A stretch of DNA of 64,000 bases from Cytospora piceicola (taxonomy: Eukaryota; Ascomycota; Sordariomycetes; Diaporthales; Cytosporaceae): positions 620,001 to 684,000 of the forward strand of contig JALQBC010000019.1 of the NCBI GenBank assembly GCA_023375675.1. The letters run 5' to 3'. A program made the translations under genes and the position numbers. Positions 33,546 through 45,354 of this stretch are shown here, piece by piece; position 1 is the first letter of the stretch, and each line of letters starts with the position of its first letter. The notes under the pieces were generated by a model. The model had not been told where the DNA came from. It ran no database searches and saw only the letters and a list, made by a program, of their open reading frames with translations.

Positions 33546-36070
33546 TCCCATCGGAACAAGCGCTGTGCTTGTTCCGTATTAATACATATGCATTTCTCAT
33601 TATTTATTTTCTTACACGGCACTCGCTGAGAAGGCGAAGATGGGCAACCAAAACTCTGGAGGCAAAAAAAGTGGTTTCTATGTCTATTTTTTCGTTGCTG
33701 GCACGATGTAAAACTTGTGAAACAGTCCCGGCTGTCTTGTTTCCGATGCTGGTATCGCTGGCATGTGTTCTTTCTATGGTAGCTAGCATGTATCTGCGTT
33801 AGAACCCCAATTCTCTACGGAAGGGGATGCATCTTGATATTGGCAAGCGATGAAGAGGAGAATGGGCAGGCGGGGGGCAAAGGTTGGTCGGTTGGCATTG
33901 TGAGGTGGGTGAGATGTGTCTCGAGATGAGAAAGACCTTGCGAGACGAAAATACGACAGCATGCTGTCCAATTTGTACATCGTTGAAGAGTACATGGTGC
34001 TTGAGTACAGAAGTATGTGAATTCAGACGGATGGGCTCGGATGACGAAGGCGGCCCCCGGGATGAGCTAGAAGTAGATTCAAGCATGATCACGGCTCGAA
34101 GCAAGAATGGACTTGAATGTCGTTACACACTTGGTACTGTCCAGGTGGACAGAGCAGGCTCATTCTTGACAGTGCAGTCTGGTCTTTCGGACATGAATAT
34201 CAGACATCAAGCTGTGGGTCCGAGGAGCCTGGAGTCGAGAGTGAAACCTCAACACATAGTGCAAGTAAAGTAGCAATCTTTCCTGCACAGACCTGGCAAG
34301 CAATACAACCTCTTATGTAAGGAACAAAACACGAATCATGGTCCTTATTGCTTTGCCCTTCACTAGGTATGCAGTAGGGTTGCAGGCTGCGGGTCAGGTA
34401 ATATGTGTCGGTCTGGTAGGTAGTTCGAGGTACGGAGAGTCCGGTACTTGAGTATATGGCGAATAATGTGAGTGAAGCTGCCAGTTTTAAGGCAAGTACA
34501 GCTTCTCTTCATCTTCACAGTAGTCACTGTAATCTACGCGAGCACTGGTCTTCTTCCAAAACTCTCCTATTTGCGAGTACGCAATGTTATACTTCCATGT
34601 TTTGCCTTTGAACTGACCCTACAAAAGACGCCCTTGTCGTTTGCCACCGCCTTCTTCGCCGTGCCTACTAAGTAGTCGGGACACTCTACCCAACCTCAGA
34701 TTGCCTAGGTGGTGATGCAGTAGATTGAACATGGTGGCAGATTCTCCTCGGGCTGGGTTTAGTACCTGAGTACTCTTTAAAGTGCTACTCATCAGGATTG
34801 ACTTCTTGTAGATCCTTGTTAAGATGCCATTTTTCATGCTCAGCGAGTGCTAATATTCTTCAAACTTTTTGCAGAGCTGGCCCCCCTTCTAGTTACCCTT
34901 AGACCTGAAACCAGGTCAAAATCAGCAATATTTTGCGTGCCCTGCCTCAGGGACAAGCCTTTGGACAAAATCGCAGAATATGGGTACCGTTCGAGGCAGG
35001 CCAGTTCCAGTCGTACCAACGGAGGATTTACAGTGTAAGATAGAGAGTTTCTGGGCACAAAAGTGATAGAGGAAGGAGCAGCTGTTAGGTTCTAGAAGGC
35101 TATGGATAGGCAAGCTTAAGGTGCAGGTGTCATCATCAAAAGTTTCTTGTTCATTACACCCACTGACTGTCAGAACTCTTTGAAGGTTACTCAGTAGGTA
35201 TACAGAAAGCACCCATTCATATGAGGAGTTTGGAAAGATGACATGCTCCGTCTAAAAGTACTCCATCGTGTGACAGCGCAAGGAGTACCTGTATCCGCAT
35301 GATGACACTGCAACCGGGCAGTCGTGCATCAGGAAAGTCTCACTGGACAGGGGGGGGGCAATGGCGTTTCGGCCTCCTTCTGATTACATTAATGCCCTGA
35401 AACTGGTCAATCATGGCCGCATGGTTCATCCAAATTCACAATGTCCATGGTCGTCTGGTCCCTATACAAGAAACATTGCCTGCTGACGAGCTTGACTGTC
35501 GAAGTAACCAGCCACACAGTCCACATATCACAATCGGCCATGAAGCTGAGACTCTGACACCAGGGGATGTAGAATTTGTCGCCCCCAACGAAGACCCCGC
35601 CTTTTTAAAGACCAGTATATTCAAAACTTAGCAAGCCTTTGAGGCGGTTGCTTTTGTTTGTGGCCTGATGCGTTTGGAGGCCCTTTACACGGCCGTGTAT
35701 CATGAAACTTACTCAATATGAGGGCCCTTATGGACACCCTCAAGTGCTATGTGCCCCATTCGTATTGCGGTCGAAATACCTCCCGAGGTGAGCCAGTTTC
35801 AGTGAGGGTTCCACCTTGTGCTTGACGGCCGCTCAAATATTATTGTACTGCGTAACTATACAAACAGCGACAGCATCCGCTATTATAAATAGCTGTCTTT
35901 CGTGCAAATCAAGGTCTTGTCTTCGGTATCTTCTTACCGATCTTTGGCTGTATCTCACACACATAATATTCGTCATCCAAACCGGCACCTGCTCAGAGTT
36001 CCATCGCAGAAGGAGACGTGATCTTTGCTTGTCTTTTCTACTACATCCAAGCCCAATATTATCTGACAGG
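33546..36070. other. Gene-poor 2.5-kb intergenic region
   Basis: No firmly supported gene. A 72-codon frame with a true ATG (35413-35631, plus) is acidic and lacks similarity or splice evidence, so it is not called. A TATA-like ATTATAAATAG near 35881-35891 precedes the candidate secreted protein. A ten-G run lies near 35350. Confidence 0.5.
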
Positions 36071-36515
36071 ATGCGTCTTTGTGCAGTTCTGCTCGCTTTC
36101 GTTGCCATCGCCATTGCTTCCAGGCACCACACTACCGTGACCTCTATCACAACCATGACGTTTACCATCACAACTTTCATCTCCACTACCCCGTCTACCG
36201 GACAGGCTTGATACTGTGAAACCTAGAAAATACAAAAACGCATACACCACTGCTGTGGGTAATCATAACTCAGGAAAATCCGGCGACGGAGACTGTTCCT
36301 TTATTTCTGGGAACACTCTGTGTGTCACCACCCAACGAGAAACCATGACTCCACAGACAAAAGGAAATTTGGGGGGACCAGTTGACGGGTCAACTGGTCT
36401 GAATTACATTGACCTCGCGCGGGATAGTGATCAGCTGCTGGGGATTGAGGGGAAATTTGTTCTCAGGAAGTTTGACGACAAGAATTTCTGGTTTCATGGT
36501 GTGAGAAATATTTGA
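36071..36515 (+). CDS. Candidate small secreted protein
   Basis: Predicted 125-residue protein from two exons, 36071-36159 and 36227-36515, with a 67-nt intron (donor GTTTAC, acceptor CCTAG). Unspliced, the frame ends after 46 codons. The N-terminus MRLCAVLLAFVAIAIA followed by SRHH is a good signal peptide with a likely cut after Ala16. The mature part is polar, with two cysteines (near GDGDCSF and GNTLCVT) that could form one disulfide, and ends EGKFVLRKFDDKNFWFHGVRN. I recognise no family. A TATA-like element lies about 180 nt upstream. The donor is not the favoured GTRAGT, which lowers confidence. The coding sequence includes a perfect 10-bp hairpin at 36376-36399. Confidence 0.4.
36376..36399. 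repeat. Perfect 10-bp inverted repeat with 4-nt loop
   Basis: GACCAGTTGA (36376-36385) and TCAACTGGTC (36390-36399) flank CGGG. It lies in the second exon of the candidate secreted protein, where it would encode GPVDGSTG. Confidence 0.85.
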
Positions 36516-37444
36516 TATAGGAAGGTCAACAGGAAATGTCGGCCGGAGGATGTTGAATGTCAGTAGGGCCCTTCTGCAATAGCTAGGGTATGTGACAAAG
36601 AGGAATGGAGACGCTAAGGCTACATAAAGCATATAAATACCTAGGTAGTTGAATATGGACATTGAATCGGGGTATATAGGACGTGTCAGTGCGTGTGGAC
36701 CTGCTGCATGTGACCGTGGTTCTACCATTGACATCGATTTCATCATTCAATTTCTTGTCTTCTGCGAAACCCATTTGGGCCACAGGTTTCGAGAAACGGG
36801 TAGCTTTGGATTGCATGCTGCATATATTTATACGTGCAAGGGCAAGGTCATCCTTGGAATGCTCCCACCAGTGGACGTATTTGTTCACAGTCAACGTATG
36901 ACGGCGATGGTTGATACCAATACAATATAGTAACAGCCGAGCCCATGAGTACTTACTTTTACAAATTTCAAGTATGGTATCCAAGGAAAAGGCTTGGTTA
37001 TTATTTGGCAACTATTGTTCGGACGTCCACATGTCCCCTCCTCCATCATCAAAACACTTCAGCCTTGGAAAGGTGGGGCCCATTGCGATTTCCTAAAGGG
37101 GAATTATACAGCCTCATGGCAACGTCAAATCGTAGCAGGGTAGCCCCTTTCTCAGACATTTTGATCGTAACGGACCTTCAACGTTCCAAGGTTCCATCAA
37201 GCCTGTACTTTGTTCATATTTATGCTCTGTTTAGACGCCTGCCGATTCTTACATGCCTCAAACCATGGCTCTCGGCCAGCTTGATTCCACCTTGTGTGCC
37301 ATCATTTCAAGGGAAACAACTTGGGTTCAGAACTATTGACGTACAAGAAAACAGGGTTCGCCGCGAAAGCACTCTCCGTCCTTGACCTCCCACTCGTCAG
37401 TACCGCGACAGAGGCAGATCGTACATTGCAAAGACATTCGGGGT
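36516..37444. other. Intergenic region between convergent genes
   Basis: One TACCTAGGTA palindrome at 36638-36647. No gene is recognised; open frames are short and discordant on the two strands. Confidence 0.55.
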
Positions 37445-38410
37445 TTATTGCTCTCCAGTCCAGCGTGCGAAAAGAGACATGGAGTGACCAAGATCGTCAT
37501 CCTTCGAGTCACCAACGACGGCGATGAGTGCTTCGATGTCGGGTCTTCGCACCCAGTACACCTCTAGTTCGACCTTGATCTCAATATGCGGCAGGCCGTC
37601 TGGGCGGTCATGTCTCAACTCATCCAGCTCAGCCAGACGCCTCATGATGCTCTCGCAGCCACATGGACCCACCAACGCATTGCGTAGCAACAAGAATGTT
37701 TTCAGAGGAAGCCTCTCAATATTCTCAGTACTGATAGGTGAGCTCAAGACTTGGAGGTGATGCTCGAGGTGCTTGCAAATGTAAGGGGAAACCAGCAAGA
37801 CATGGGTCAAGCTCTGGAGACTTGGGTGAAAAGCCAGGGCAGCCCTGTCCCAGTATCCGAGGTGTTTGCCAGTAAGAGTTGCAATGAGGGCGAGGTTTCG
37901 AATACGGAAAAACCAATGAGATGATGGTAACACGCCTCCTGAGTTTGGATGCGGCCATGCCAGCCCATTCGCTCCGCTGAGATACTGCAGGACATCTCCC
38001 GGGCGACTGTTGTGTGGTTCGTGGACAAAACAAAAGACGTCCCTCTTGAGGTTCACCCAGATGGATGCCGGGCTTGGTAGATATGTCGGCAGTTGAATCT
38101 TGCGGAAGCTGGCTGCGGCTGCCGGTGAGTTTCTCGACAACCAATTCGTGGTACCGTCTAGCTTGATCTTCGTATCTGGAGTAATAGCCGGGTCTGGAAC
38201 TTCAGTCTCATCTTGTTCTTCGGCCATGGCGAGATTGTTCACGAGGCGGCTGGTTTCCTGGTCAGCACATGCGTATAGAAGGCCTCGCCAGACCACCAAG
38301 CGACGAAAGTAGTGGCGACGAAGTGGCAGTGAGAGCTCGTAGTATTCCCAAATATGGAGCTGCAGCTCCCGAGGTAATTGAGAGAAGAGATGAAAATGCT
38401 GCAGTGCCAT
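37445..38410 (-). CDS. 2EXR (F-box-like) domain protein
   Basis: Single-exon protein of 321 residues. It opens MALQHFHLFSQLPRELQLHI and WEYYELSLP, the LP-x-E-[LI]-x-x-x-IW signature of the fungal 2EXR/F-box-like family. The first Met of this signature (ATG 38410) is the start; the frame upstream has no ATG. Later segments also resemble that family: SPASIWVNLKRDVFCFV and HWFFRIRNLALI. A short acidic loop (AEEQDETEVPDP) breaks the N-terminal part. These families are large in plant-associated and soil Pezizomycotina; roles in protein turnover are assumed by analogy and not shown. No partner gene is near. Confidence 0.82.
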   Translation of the reverse strand: MALQHFHLFSQLPRELQLHIWEYYELSLPLRRHYFRRLVVWRGLLYACADQETSRLVNNLAMAEEQDETEVPDPAITPDTKIKLDGTTNWLSRNSPAAAASFRKIQLPTYLPSPASIWVNLKRDVFCFVHEPHNSRPGDVLQYLSGANGLAWPHPNSGGVLPSSHWFFRIRNLALIATLTGKHLGYWDRAALAFHPSLQSLTHVLLVSPYICKHLEHHLQVLSSPISTENIERLPLKTFLLLRNALVGPCGCESIMRRLAELDELRHDRPDGLPHIEIKVELEVYWVRRPDIEALIAVVGDSKDDDLGHSMSLFARWTGEQ

Positions 38411-40896
38411 GGTAGCAAGACAATGGCAGAAGAGACGATGTTGGAGGTATGGAGGCAAACTCTTCTGAGGTCTGAAGTGGTATTAATGAGCGAGGAGACT
38501 GCGGCCAGAGTATTTTATTTTAAAGTGATTGATTGATACATGGATCAACCTATATGTGTAGCCTAAGCCTTGGTTTGAGGTCCAACAAAGCCGAAAACTG
38601 ATGCTTCATTTCTACAAGGTCCCTTTATTATGTCGGGTCCAATGCTGGCACCGGCAAGGCGCCATTGACTTCCATCACCCCATTCATTGTATCAGTAGCA
38701 ATAGTGTTGTGGAAGAACCGAGTGTCATCTGAAGGAACATTTGGCTACATGTTTTATACTTCTTTCATCCTGTTGCAGTCTGTTTTTCTTTTGTAAGATG
38801 CAACAGAGACAAGAAATCCCAAAAGGTTACCATCAGAGGAGTGCGGGGGGGGGGGGGTGGTGAGTAACAACACAACTTAAAGTTTCATGGAGCGAGCATT
38901 GTGCTTATCTGTCCCTAGCAGCGTATCCACTGTCACATATTCGAGAAGGACTTGAAATGGCACTTCCAAAAAAATCATTGGCAATAGCTATTGAGGTGGA
39001 TGGTTGTTTCGTTTGTTCCCGTAACCAAGCCGGCCAGTCACGAACGCGTTTGACGACTAACGGGCCGGGAATCTGTGACCTGTAGCTAAATAACATTCAG
39101 CTAGAGCATCAAACCTCAGAACCTGGAACAATGTGTAAGTTTTTCTATGTGAGAGGCAAGCAGGGCTTGACCTATGATTGGACTAAAATCAACCGCCGCG
39201 GATGTTCCAAGGTTCTCAAGTGCTCCTGCGCAACTTCTCGTCGCCGGGCTTGTCGGCCCAGTCCCATATATTATTCTAATCACAGCCAGCAAAACTGCTC
39301 CACCATCCTAAACGCACGAGGACTCGCATTAACAAAATATCAACCAAAAAATATAGTCATATCCCGCTCGTGCCCCTCCATGCCCCTAATGATTTGTGGA
39401 ACCTGCCGTATACTCATGAACAGGCATCTATCTCATGGGCACATCTGAGCTGAGTCTGACTCCTCCACAGGCAATACGGTGTACACATTCGCAATCCCAC
39501 ACTGTAAGACTCCCATCTGTGCGATGACAGGCTTGTTTCGCTTAGTCCAAACGAACCCACATCCCGTCTGCCCAGGATCCTGTCTGTCCGACATCGAGTG
39601 CAGGCTTGTACTGAGATACAGGCGTGTCCGAGATGCGCGACCATGGTGCTGGTGGACTCGCTGCCATACTCGATATGGCTTCAATTCCAGACTGATGCTG
39701 TACTGTACTTGCTGCTGCTGTGCGTGCGCTCGACGTGACTTCTTGATCCCAGAGACAAGCACCAGAGCAGGCCCAGGACAAGATATACCGGAGTCAGTGA
39801 ACATTTCGCTACCGTTACCACGAGAATCCGCGCGAGCGGTCCGAGAAACGAGCATTTCTCTGCTCCAGAAAGTACCTCCATGCTGATCATGAGTAATATT
39901 CTGAGCGCTCATGCCAGCCTTGTCGTCTCCCGAGGTCAGATCATGCCTTGTGGAGTTCATTGTGATAGCATTGAAGAGACTGTCAATCGATTGCTGATAG
40001 GGCAGAAGACTGGGCCGTCGCAAATCATTCCGAGAGGCCAAGCACTTGAGTTGATCGGGGACGGCCAGACGGAGCTTCCGGCGTTATTCTGTACTGACCC
40101 TCAAATTCAGGATTTCTAACCGGACTTAGCCGTAGGCCCCCCTATTTGGGCGGTACGAAGTCGAGGTGATCGCGAGAAAACTTCCCCTAAAGGGCAAGCT
40201 TGGACATTAATTACAAGACCTGACCCACTTGTGTACGTGTGTGCTGCTGCTTTGGATTAATATTGAAGAAGCAATGCTTACACACGCCTGTACATATATG
40301 CTTACATATGCTTACTTAAGTATACATGCTTACACATGCTTACATGTGCACTTCTGGGGTAGTGGGGTTGTCTGGGGCATTGAGTGGGGTTGCTGTCGAC
40401 GTCCAATGTCCTGTGGCACGCGAGTATCACAGTTGACGCCGAGGAGGCCGCTTAGACGCGGGGACGGAAACTACACTTTTGGGGTGAATATTCGCTGTTC
40501 CGGGACTCTGGAGCCTTGTCCTGCGATGAAGGACAGCGGACAGACCTTCGTCCTCGTCATAAATATTGTATGCAGAGTAGTGGTGATCTTGAGAACGGCT
40601 TCACGCGAAATATTTCATATACATGTACTATGGCCTGTACCCTACCGCCGACAGTTATCCCGGTATAGGCAAGGTTGGTCGGTAAAGAGACGCAAAAGAG
40701 ACAACAACGAAGCCATAGCTTTTACACACAGGCCAGAAGACAGCCCCTAACGTGGAGTGAATTGTGGACCAGGGAAGAAGATAAATACCTATAGACCCGA
40801 GACTGCCTTCTCTTTTTCCTGAGTACTCGCTCAACCCTTCATCTCGACCCTCCAATACAACATCGAAACCCCATTCTTTGACAGCACATATCGACA
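38411..40896. other. Intergenic region upstream of the monooxygenase
   Basis: Divergent promoter space. It contains a 13-G run at 38845-38857, a low-confidence minus-strand frame at 39433-39960 (listed), and short TGCTTACA repeats at 40276-40346. A TATA-like ATAAATACCTATAG at 40781-40794 lies about 100 nt before the monooxygenase start. Confidence 0.55.
39433..39960 (-). CDS. Possible hypothetical protein
   Basis: An uninterrupted frame of 175 codons from ATG 39960. It has a short QQQQ run and a segment RVWQRVHQHHGRASRTRLYL followed by FVWTKRNKPVIAQMGVLQCG that looks protein-like. No family is recognised, no splice sites support it, and a plus-strand frame of similar length overlaps it. It may be a fragment or chance. 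Confidence 0.22.
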   Translation of the reverse strand: MNSTRHDLTSGDDKAGMSAQNITHDQHGGTFWSREMLVSRTARADSRGNGSEMFTDSGISCPGPALVLVSGIKKSRRAHAQQQQVQYSISLELKPYRVWQRVHQHHGRASRTRLYLSTSLHSMSDRQDPGQTGCGFVWTKRNKPVIAQMGVLQCGIANVYTVLPVEESDSAQMCP

Positions 40897-42776
40897 ATGA
40901 CTTCTGAAATCCACACGGACTTCCTCATAGTGGGTGCCGGGCCAGCTGGCGCGGCCCTAGCATGCTTCCTTGGGCAGAATGGTAAAGCACCACCCCCCCC
41001 CTCCTCCCTCTTATTATATAGTAGAATCATCTCCAACTGACGTACACATCAGGGATGGAAGGAATGATGATTGCCAGTGCCCCCAGCACAGCAGACACGC
41101 CACGAGCGCATCTTGTGAACCCATTCGCGCTGGAGTGCCTCCGCGATATCGGCGTTGAAGATGATGCCATGAGGCTGTCTCTGCCGGCTGAGATGATTGG
41201 GGCGTTCCGGTACAGCCGCAGTCTCCTCGGCGAAGAGCTCGGCAATGTGCATCATTGGGAGGGCGTACCCGAGAACGCCATGAACGTGAAGAAGTACACT
41301 CCTTGCCGATGGGTCGACCTGCCCCAAACGTACATGGAGCCAATCCTTGTGAACTACGCCTCTCATCATGGATTTGCCGCCAGGTTCTCGACGAACCTCG
41401 TCTCGATTGAAAAGGACTCAGCGACTGAGGACTGGGTGTGTTTGGTTGAGGACCTCGTTCGCAAGGACACTTACCGGATCCGAACCAAGTTCCTCTTTGG
41501 CGCCGACGGTGGCCGCAGCCAGGTGGCACGTTCGACAGAGGCCAGACTCTCTTCAATGCCTTCTCAAGGAGTTGGCTGCAATGTCATATTCACGGCAGAC
41601 CTCAGCAACCTGATGGACACCAGGCATGCCCAGCTGCACACCATCATCAACCCGGCAGTGCAATCCCGCTTTGGCAACGGCGCCACCATCCGTGTCATCC
41701 GTCCCTGGCACGAATGGATGATTGTCACCTTCATTCCCGGTGCCACGCAGGATGAGAACCCGTTCAAGGGAGTGTCCGCCGATGACACTGAACTGATGGG
41801 CTGGGTCCGCGAGGCGATTGGCCTTGATGAGAATCCTTACACGAAAGACATCCCGGTCAAGGTGCAGCGTATCGACACTTGGGTGGTCAGGGAGACCGTG
41901 GCAGAGAGCTTTACCCCGGCCAAGAATGTGTTTCTCCTCGGCGACGCAGCACACCGTCACCCACCTGCATATGGCCTGGGCAGTAACACCTGTGTGCAGG
42001 ACGGGTACAGCCTCGGGTGGAAGGTGGCATACGTGGCCAAAGGCCTGGCCGGTCCTAAGCTACTCGCAACGTACAATGATGAGCGGCAGCCCGTGGGTGC
42101 TCAACTTGTGAAAGAGGCCAACCTCTGCCTCCGCCAGCACCCGAAGGTATGGGAGGCGCTAGGCATGATGGCCGACACGCCAGAGGAGAGAATACGAATG
42201 AATGGGCTGCTGACCAAGGCAACGGCCGAGGGCGAGGAACTGAGGAGGAAGCTGCACAAGGCGATGGAAAACAAGATGGGGGAAGGGAAGAGTCTGGGCT
42301 TGTGTATGAACCAGTGGTATGTCTCTGACGCGATATACCTTGATGATGAGACTGAGCCAAGGCAACTGCCGGACGGATTTGACCGGATTTCCGACGTGCA
42401 CGTGAGCACTTACCCGGGAAACCGGCTGCCACATGCTTGGTTGGATACACCGAAGAGAAGGAAGCCCATCTCGACGCATGATTTGGCTGGAAAGGGGGCT
42501 TTCTGCCTGTTCACGGGTTACGGTGGTGACAAATGGGAGGCTGCTGCCAGGAAGATCTCGGAGGAAACGGGGCTTCCGTTCAACACTTACAAGATCGGAT
42601 ATGGGCAGGAGTGGCAGGATATCTACCGTGACTGGTATGAGAGAAGAGGTGTTGAGGATACTGGGTGTGTGCTTGTCAGGCCGGATCGTTTTGTAGCCTG
42701 GAGGTCTACCAGAGTGGTCGACGACTGCGAGGACAAGCTGTCCAAGGTGCTCAACAGGATTCTGGGCAGAGACTGA
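40897..42776 (+). CDS. FAD-dependent monooxygenase, phenol hydroxylase-like
   Basis: Class A flavoprotein monooxygenase of 602 residues; it should hydroxylate an aromatic substrate using NAD(P)H and O2. Exons are 40897-40981 and 41053-42776, with a 71-nt intron splitting the Gly codon in QNGMEGMMIA. The dinucleotide motif is FLIVGAGPAGAALA at residues 10-23. The second FAD motif is FGADGGRSQVAR. The ribityl-phosphate motif is FLLGDAAHRHPPAYGLGSN. The C-terminal third (about 430-600) looks like the thioredoxin-like dimerisation domain of phenol 2-monooxygenases, with no obvious redox cysteines. It is closer to 2,4-dichlorophenol/phenol hydroxylases than to salicylate hydroxylases; the true substrate is unknown. 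No catechol dioxygenase or transporter is adjacent. Confidence 0.92.
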
Positions 42777-43954
42777 ACTGTGTTTCTGGAAGATGTCAAG
42801 GGACAGGGGGTGTCCCATAGGTAGGTGACAAAATTCATATTCTCCTTATGCAACAACCATTGGATGCCCACAGTGATGGACAAGATAAGTCTATTGAAGA
42901 AGTCACGTGAGAATAAGATAAGATCAGATTCTGAAGACAAGCGATATCGATAAGTGCCCGAAGTACCACCTGCCGTACATTAGGCCCTGCAGGGCACTGT
43001 TCGGGAGGGCGCACCTAAATCTGTACCTACCTAGGTACCCTAGGGTACTTAGGTACGTACCGCGCACGTACAGTAGTCAGAGTGTACTACGTACAAATTT
43101 AAATAAACAGGCTTTTGGTGGGGGGGGGGGATGAACACTGCCCATAATTCGGGGCCTCTGCCCACTGCCCACTGCCCATCACTTCCCTTCCCACTGCCAA
43201 CCTTGGAACCTTGGAAACCGGAAGCTTGAGGCCACCGACAACCGGAATCTCTATTCCCTTCTCCGGATCACCAGAACTCCAAACTACCTACACTACCTAC
43301 TGCTTTTCCTTTGCCCGATTGTCTTGACCTCTTGTGTTGTGTCCTCTTTTTTCCTTTTTGCTGGGAAAGCGTTTAGCGAGGGAACCTTGGTCTGATTCAC
43401 TGACGACTTGAGTATTTCGGAACCCTGGTTGGTTTTGGCTTTTTTCTGGGGCTGTTAATATCACATGCCCCTTCGACCAACCTTGGGAACCCTTGAAGAA
43501 ACCACATCTTCAAGCCCCGCTGCAACCAAGCGAGCACCACGATAGATCGCACCCACTCACAGCAAGTCGCAGATGCATATTCAAGGCTGACCAGTCAAAA
43601 CATCTGTCCCGAGAACAAGTCCTCTGTCCGATTACCTCTCTTCGACCAATCTCGACCTCCTTATTGCAAGCCACGTGCCTCCGTCCGTCATAAAGCCCCA
43701 CGCGGCAGCCAATCAAGCAAGCTGGCGACGACGAAGTAGACGACGACGCCAACAACAACAACAGCAGCAGCAGCGACGGACAAACACGCAGAGCCCCCTC
43801 AGTCTATCAAAACCGCCCGCCGTGGATCGATAATATCTCTCGACTGACATACCCAAGCCGCCGGCTCGGTACTTCTTCTGACCGAGCTGTGCCGTCAGGT
43901 CCCGCCATTCACCCTATCCATCTTCGACTCCGACCCGCGGACGGTTCTTCCGAG
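42777..43954. other. Promoter and leader region of ICE2
   Basis: Holds a palindrome-rich stretch at 43021-43095 (with TACCTAGGTA at 43028-43037), an eleven-G run at 43120-43130, three tandem GCCCACT heptamers near 43158-43180, and CAA/CAG triplets at 43752-43776. No separate gene. Confidence 0.6.
43021..43095. repeat. Cluster of CCTAGG/GTAC palindromes
   Basis: Overlapping short palindromes (TACCTAGGTA, CCCTAGGG, GTACGTAC and relatives) fill about 75 nt. It belongs with the other TACCTAGGTA sites scattered in this window. Confidence 0.7.
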
Positions 43955-45354
43955 ATGTTGGCAATTTTCCGGGCCTTGTCCGGCGCAATCTATCTGTTGT
44001 CCATTATTCTGTCGATACCCATAGCCTTCGATGTAGGAGGTCGTGATTCAGGCCTCGCCTACAGCCTGTCAATATTCCTCTTCTATATTCTCTACAGTTT
44101 TATCAGGGCCATAACACCAAAAGAATCGCGATTTCGATGGGCTCTCACGAGCCTCCTGGGCATGTTCCAGTGGATTGTCCTGCCAGGTCTGCTGATTTGG
44201 TCACTCAACCGCTTTTCCGTCGACGCTGGATCCACCGATTGGGTATCGAGGACACTTGGTCACGTACGGCCCGCCGCAAAACACACCGAGAGCTGGCAAG
44301 AATGGTTCTTTGGTCAGGGAGGCATACTGGAACATCTCACACTGGGAGGATGGGACAGGGGTTTGCGGTATTCGAGCCCTGTTTTCCAGCTGCTTGAGGG
44401 TTTCTGCAGCCTCCTGGTCATCCAGGCCGCCGGCCAGATCACAAGGTGGCTCGTCAACAGAGGACGGAGTGACACATGGGTTGTGAGTACATGCCAAGGT
44501 CGTATCGCAACACAGAGAGGCTTAGCTGACCGTGCTCCGTATCACAGATCATACTCGTCGTCTTCTCCGGGTCTATCATGGCCAGCGCAGTTTACTTTCT
44601 CTGGCGTGTTGCCCGGTTCCCACAGATCAGCAACCTCGACGCAACACTGATCGGCGTGGCGGTGACTTCAGCAGTCTTCCTTTGTGCATTCGGTATTTTC
44701 AGCGGACGAGGGAACCCCGTTGAATCCTCCCTCCTCTTCGCCTACGTCGTTCTCTGCGTCTACCAGATCTTCACCGACTATCTCCCGTCGCCCGACGCCG
44801 CAGCAGCCCAAGCCGCTGCCGAGGAGCAGGCCGCCGCCAACCAGCCCGACTTTCCTCCCCTACCTCCCATAATTATGGCATCGTACTCGACCCTCCTCCA
44901 CATGCTTAGCCAGCTACCCGACGCCATGAGCTCCTCCCTGACCTTTCTCTGGGCCGCCTTCCAAACGATCACCCCAAGCGTCATCATTTCGCTCACTTAC
45001 CGGATTATCGTCTTCTATTGTGCCACACGCATAATTCCCGCCGTCCGCGAATCTGGCGCGAGGGCAATAATGGATGAGCCTTCCAATTTCGACGACACGT
45101 CGGATGCGGCGAACAAGTTTATGACTTTCTTGTCATGGTTCTCGCCCTCCATTCTCATCGCCGTGTACACAAGCTTGCTGTTGCAGCACTTCTCGGTGGC
45201 AGCGACGGATGGAGACGGCATTGGATGGACTCTGAGAGGTGGTGACGCCGGTGGGAATTCCTGGCGATGGATCAATGTCACGGCTACTATGGCACTGTAC
45301 GCGATTGAGCTATACTTGGGCAAGGACGAGGTGGATCACTGGAAGACGGATTGA
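43955..45354 (+). CDS. ICE2: ICE2-family ER membrane protein
   Basis: Multipass membrane protein of 444 residues. Exons are 43955-44482 and 44548-45354, with a 65-nt intron inside the TWV-IILVVFSG membrane segment. About eight to ten hydrophobic segments are visible, starting at MLAIFRALSGAIYLLSI. The Ala/Pro-rich loop (AAAQAAAEEQAAANQP, near residue 255) lies between membrane segments. The N-terminal half, with SIFLFYILYSFIRAITPKES and RFRWALTSLLGMFQWIVLPG, matches the ICE2 family. In yeast ICE2 acts in cortical ER inheritance and in regulating phospholipid synthesis. ATG 43955 is the first ATG and fits the family start. The GC-rich leader carries CAA/CAG triplet runs that are not translated in this model. 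Confidence 0.88.

Noticed and set aside
35413..35631. 72-codon frame with a true ATG
   Set aside because: Too short, with no family, no splice or promoter evidence and a competing antisense frame of equal length.
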